DNA from: JANNFX01 sp031380225
GTDB taxonomy: Bacteria > Pseudomonadota > Alphaproteobacteria > Rhizobiales > Hyphomicrobiaceae
DNA length: 15,481 bases
Direction: 5' to 3'
NCBI GenBank assembly: GCA_031380225.1
Contig: JANNFX010000050.1
Span: 1-15,481, forward strand
Every line of letters starts with the position of its first letter. The stretch's first letter is position 1. The position numbers and the translations under genes were made by a program. Below, one piece after another: positions 13,279-15,481 of this stretch. A model generated the notes under the pieces. That model was not told where the DNA came from and ran no database searches. It worked only from the letters and a program-made list of their open reading frames with translations.

Positions 13279-14031
13279 ATGTACCGGCTCTTTCACACTT
13301 TGGTCTTGGCCCACATCACAGCCGGGTCGGTCGGCCTGTTGGCATTTTGGGTGCCGGTGCTGTCGAAAAAGGGTGGCGTCAATCACAAGAAATGGGGCCG
13401 GGTCTTCACATGGTCGATGCTGATCACCGGCGCGATCGCGTTTTGCATGAGTTCCACCACGCTCCTTGCCCCGGTTGAAACGCACCCGCACCTGACGGGC
13501 GCCATGGATATGACCGTCATCACCAGCATATTCGGCTGGATGATGCAGTATCTCTCGATCCTGACCATCAATCTTGCCTGGTATGGCTGGCTGTGCGTGT
13601 TGAACAAACGCGAGCATGCCGCCAACCGCGAGTGGCGCAACGTTGCCTTGCAGTACGCCGTGATGATCGCGGCGGCCAATTGCGCGTTCCAAGGCTGGTT
13701 GGTCCCTGATCCCCTGATCAAATCGTTGATGATGGGAATTTCCGTCGTCGGCGTGGCAACCGGGGTCACCAATCTGTGGTTCATTTATAAACCAAATGTT
13801 GGCCCGCAGGATTGGCAGTACGAACACATCAAAGCTTTGGTTGGAGCCGGCATCTCGGTCTACACGGCATTCTTCGCATTCGGCGCAGTGAGATTGATGC
13901 CGGAATTGGCGCTCAATCCGTTCTTGTGGGCGGTGCCACTGGTGACGGGGCTGTCGATTATTCTCTATCAGTGGCGCAAACTGTGGCTGCGCATTGGTGC
14001 GAGCGCCCGCCCGGCACAGCCGGCGACGTGA
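13279..14031 (+). CDS. Multi-pass membrane protein, DUF2306-like
   Basis: This is a 250-residue inner-membrane protein of unknown function. The start RLFHTLVLAHITAGSVGLLA then FWVPVLSKKGGVNHKKWGRV has the pattern His-x-x-x-G, Lys-Lys-Gly, His-(x)-Lys, Gly-Arg-Val that I associate with DUF2306 and related small membrane proteins. About six or seven hydrophobic segments follow, among them FTWSMLITGAIAFCM, YLSILTINLAWYGWL, YAVMIAAANCAF, SLMMGISVVGVATGV, ALVGAGISVYTAFFAF and FLWAVPLVTGLSIILY. The tail is short and basic. ATG 13279 has a purine-rich GGGGGAAA directly before it. It diverges from the P450 with 62 bases between the annotated starts. A functional link to the P450 is possible but has no direct support. 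Confidence 0.72.
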   Translation: MYRLFHTLVLAHITAGSVGLLAFWVPVLSKKGGVNHKKWGRVFTWSMLITGAIAFCMSSTTLLAPVETHPHLTGAMDMTVITSIFGWMMQYLSILTINLAWYGWLCVLNKREHAANREWRNVALQYAVMIAAANCAFQGWLVPDPLIKSLMMGISVVGVATGVTNLWFIYKPNVGPQDWQYEHIKALVGAGISVYTAFFAFGAVRLMPELALNPFLWAVPLVTGLSIILYQWRKLWLRIGASARPAQPAT

Positions 14032-14146
14032 TCTCAAAGTGATGTCTCGAGTCCGGGTCGCATCACCCGCGGCGACGTGCGCGATGGTATTATGTTGAGA
14101 TGTTCTCCAACTGTCGGCAACCGGCGACGGCCGGATCGCTAACGAT

Positions 14147-15034
14147 ATGAGATCGAGCCGCTGGTTGAAACTACCCCCAGAAATCATCGACTCCGCTGGT
14201 CCGCTGTTGCAGCGCTATGATGTGCTGTTCTGCGATGTCTGGGGCGTGGTTCATAACGGCCATGTCGCGTTCAAAGACGCATGCGCGGCGCTGACCAAGT
14301 TCCGCGATGGTGGTGGCACGGTCATTCTCGTCTCCAATGCACCCGTGCCCGCGTTTCGTGTCGCGTCCATGCTTGAAGCCCGCCACGTGCCGCAATCGGC
14401 GTGGGATGAAATCATTTCATCGGGCGCACTGGCGCTGACGCACATCAAGGATCAAGGCTATGCGCGGGTGCACGGCATCGGTCCACGGGACCGGGACGCG
14501 GCTTTTTTCAAGCATTGCTCAGCTGCATTGACGGCGCTTGAGGAGGCGCAAGCGATTGTCTGCACCGGACTGACAAACGATGACGTCGAAACGCCGGACG
14601 ACTATCGTCCACTGTTGGGCGCAGCCCTTGCGCGAAAATTGCCATTCGTGTGTGCCAATCCCGATCTTGTCGTCGATGTCGGCGGCAAGCACTACTGGTG
14701 TGCGGGCGCCATCGCGGAGCTTTATGCCGCGATGGGCGGCGACGTCTATTGGGCTGGAAAACCGCATCGCTCGGCCTATGAAGCCGCAAAACGGTCCGCA
14801 GAAATCCTGCGCGGCCAGGCCGTCGATTTGAAACGCTCTCTCGTTATTGGTGATGCCTTGCGCACTGACATCACGGGCGCTCAACGCTTCGGCGTAGATG
14901 CGCTTTTCGTCGCCTCCGGCATCCACAAAACCGAGGTGATGGAGGGAAGCTCCATCTCAACGGCCAAACTTGCTAGGCTTTTCGCGGACGGTGCCCCACC
15001 GGCCGTCGCCGCCATGTCAGAACTGCGGTGGTGA
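14147..15034 (+). CDS. TIGR01459-type HAD superfamily (subfamily IIA) hydrolase
   Basis: This is a HAD phosphatase-like enzyme of unknown substrate, in the group close to NagD and 4-nitrophenylphosphatases. Its 295 residues are normal for the family. Motif I is FCDVWGVVHNG (28-38) with the nucleophile Asp30; the second motif I position is Trp32 instead of Asp, which I recall as typical of TIGR01459. Motif II is LVSNAP (61-66), the motif II/III lysine lies in YWAGKPH (201-207), and motif III is VIGDALRTD (233-241). The ATG at 14147 has no good ribosome site, but no better start is seen. It follows the membrane-protein gene by 115 bases; that gap holds a CCGGC/GCCGG hairpin (14121-14134) and no clear promoter. 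Confidence 0.85.
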   Translation: MRSSRWLKLPPEIIDSAGPLLQRYDVLFCDVWGVVHNGHVAFKDACAALTKFRDGGGTVILVSNAPVPAFRVASMLEARHVPQSAWDEIISSGALALTHIKDQGYARVHGIGPRDRDAAFFKHCSAALTALEEAQAIVCTGLTNDDVETPDDYRPLLGAALARKLPFVCANPDLVVDVGGKHYWCAGAIAELYAAMGGDVYWAGKPHRSAYEAAKRSAEILRGQAVDLKRSLVIGDALRTDITGAQRFGVDALFVASGIHKTEVMEGSSISTAKLARLFADGAPPAVAAMSELRW

Positions 15035-15068
15035 GCTTGCCGAAGTCGTGAGAATGCAAAGGCCCGTA

Positions 15069-15104
15069 TGCCGGAAAACTGTTGCCACAACTACGGTTCC
15101 GGCA
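15069..15104. terminator. Stem-loop downstream of the HAD hydrolase gene
   Basis: TGCCGGAA (15069-15076) pairs perfectly with TTCCGGCA (15097-15104), and GTTG (15081-15084) with CAAC (15088-15091) forms an inner stem around a 3-base loop. It begins 35 bases after the HAD stop codon, the position expected for a transcript end. No T run follows on either strand, so it may be a 3' stabilising structure rather than a self-sufficient terminator. Confidence 0.45.
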
Positions 15105-15481
15105 GATCGATGAATTCGCAACCCGGCAGCTCATAATCTGTGCCCGAAAGCACGGCTGTCCGGTTGAGGTTTGAAGATGTGTCATCAAATGCATTTCTGA
15201 GATAAAGAAAATTGGTTTCGGCTTAAGGCGGGACACGAAAATTATCAGCCTAAATTCCGTCTTCCCGGAAGCCGCGCCAATCGATGCCTGTGATCGGTGG
15301 GGCTGCCCGTCGCGCGGCTATCCGGGACCATTACCATCCGCCGCAGTCCAGTGACGTCAGCTAAAAAACGCCCAGAAACTCTGGATAAATGCGCCAATCA
15401 TTTCCGTTTCGGTCAGGTAAAGATCCCGGATAGCCGCGACTGATATTCCACCGGTCACAATTGCAAATTGCGATACGCGGC
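15105..15481. other. Gene-free stretch with a 15-bp inverted repeat
   Basis: No open frame here has both a start and family resemblance. Besides the stem-loop at 15069-15104, the notable structure is a perfect 15-bp inverted repeat, CGCGGCTATCCGGGA at 15313-15327 and its reverse complement at 15424-15438, with 96 bases between. Inside lies a small CCAGA/TCTGG hairpin (15372-15384). A minus-strand frame at 15091-15222 reads protein-like but has no start. The stretch may be the leader region of a gene beyond the window, or hold remnants of a lost gene or a small non-coding element. Confidence 0.5.
15313..15438. repeat. Perfect 15-bp inverted repeat spanning 126 bases
   Basis: The arms 15313-15327 and 15424-15438 are exact reverse complements. 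The size (126 bases) and the paired ends recall a miniature transposable element, but no duplicated target site is visible at the outer edges. The arms could also be two inward-facing binding sites for one regulator. Only the repeat itself is certain. Confidence 0.6.

Noticed and set aside
13252..14187. 311-codon open frame on the minus strand
   Set aside because: It is antisense to the DUF2306-like membrane protein and the start of the HAD gene. The translation is hydrophilic, rich in His/Arg/Gln/Asp, and shows no family features.
14973..15236. 87-codon minus-strand open frame starting at GTG
   Set aside because: It overlaps the end of the HAD gene on the opposite strand, contains many Cys/Ser/Arg residues without pattern and matches no family. 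A different frame of the same strand looks more protein-like.
1..15481. tRNA, rRNA, CRISPR, insertion sequence or prophage genes
   Set aside because: I looked on both strands and found no cloverleaf, array of spaced direct repeats, transposase, integrase or phage structural gene.

Overview
The window looks like chromosomal DNA of an alphaproteobacterium, most likely of the order Hyphomicrobiales (the Bradyrhizobium / Xanthobacteraceae side). The reasons are a porin whose mature start resembles the common porins of that group, a DUF6460 membrane protein, a TIGR01459-type HAD hydrolase, the cytochrome b561 / YceI pair, high GC, and GTTGGGTC-type and CCCTCCCC-type palindromic intergenic repeats. 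This placement rests on protein family recognition only. No rRNA, tRNA, CRISPR array, insertion sequence or prophage gene was seen.

Layout. (1) 1-2345 is a tungstate/molybdate block: a TupC-type ATPase (+), a short ModE-type regulator (-) and a TupA-type binding protein (+). An imperfect palindrome at 1422-1447, between the divergent modE-type and tupA genes, is a good candidate operator. No permease gene is visible. (2) 2436-3842 is a general porin. (3) 3913-5277 is a SAM-dependent methyltransferase (-) divergent from a free-standing acyl carrier protein (+), a small lipid or secondary-metabolite style pair. (4) 5447-5719 is a two-helix DUF6460 protein, followed by a 27-bp inverted repeat. 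(5) 5862-7029 is a cytochrome b561 / YceI operon on the minus strand. (6) 7118-8905 is the most unusual part: one reading frame that joins a MocA-type nucleotidyltransferase to a complete ArsC arsenate reductase, followed after 12 bases by an AqpS-like aquaglyceroporin. Together they look like an arsenate-reduction / arsenite-channel detoxification unit carrying an extra molybdopterin-type domain. (7) 8987-11055 holds a CHAD protein and ferrochelatase. (8) 11145-11749 is a DUF433 / DUF5615 toxin-antitoxin pair with an ATGA overlap. (9) 11738-13216 is a cytochrome P450 (-), divergent from a DUF2306-like membrane protein at 13279-14031. (10) 14147-15034 is a HAD hydrolase. (11) 15035-15481 has no convincing gene but holds a strong stem-loop and a 15-bp inverted repeat.

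How it works together. Two places touch molybdenum/tungsten biology: the tup/modE block and the MocA domain about 5 kb away. They may be unrelated neighbours. Heme-linked functions recur (ferrochelatase, b561, P450) but are not in one operon. The strongest candidates for something undescribed are the MocA-ArsC fusion with its channel partner, and the methyltransferase-ACP pair with an unassigned N-terminal domain.
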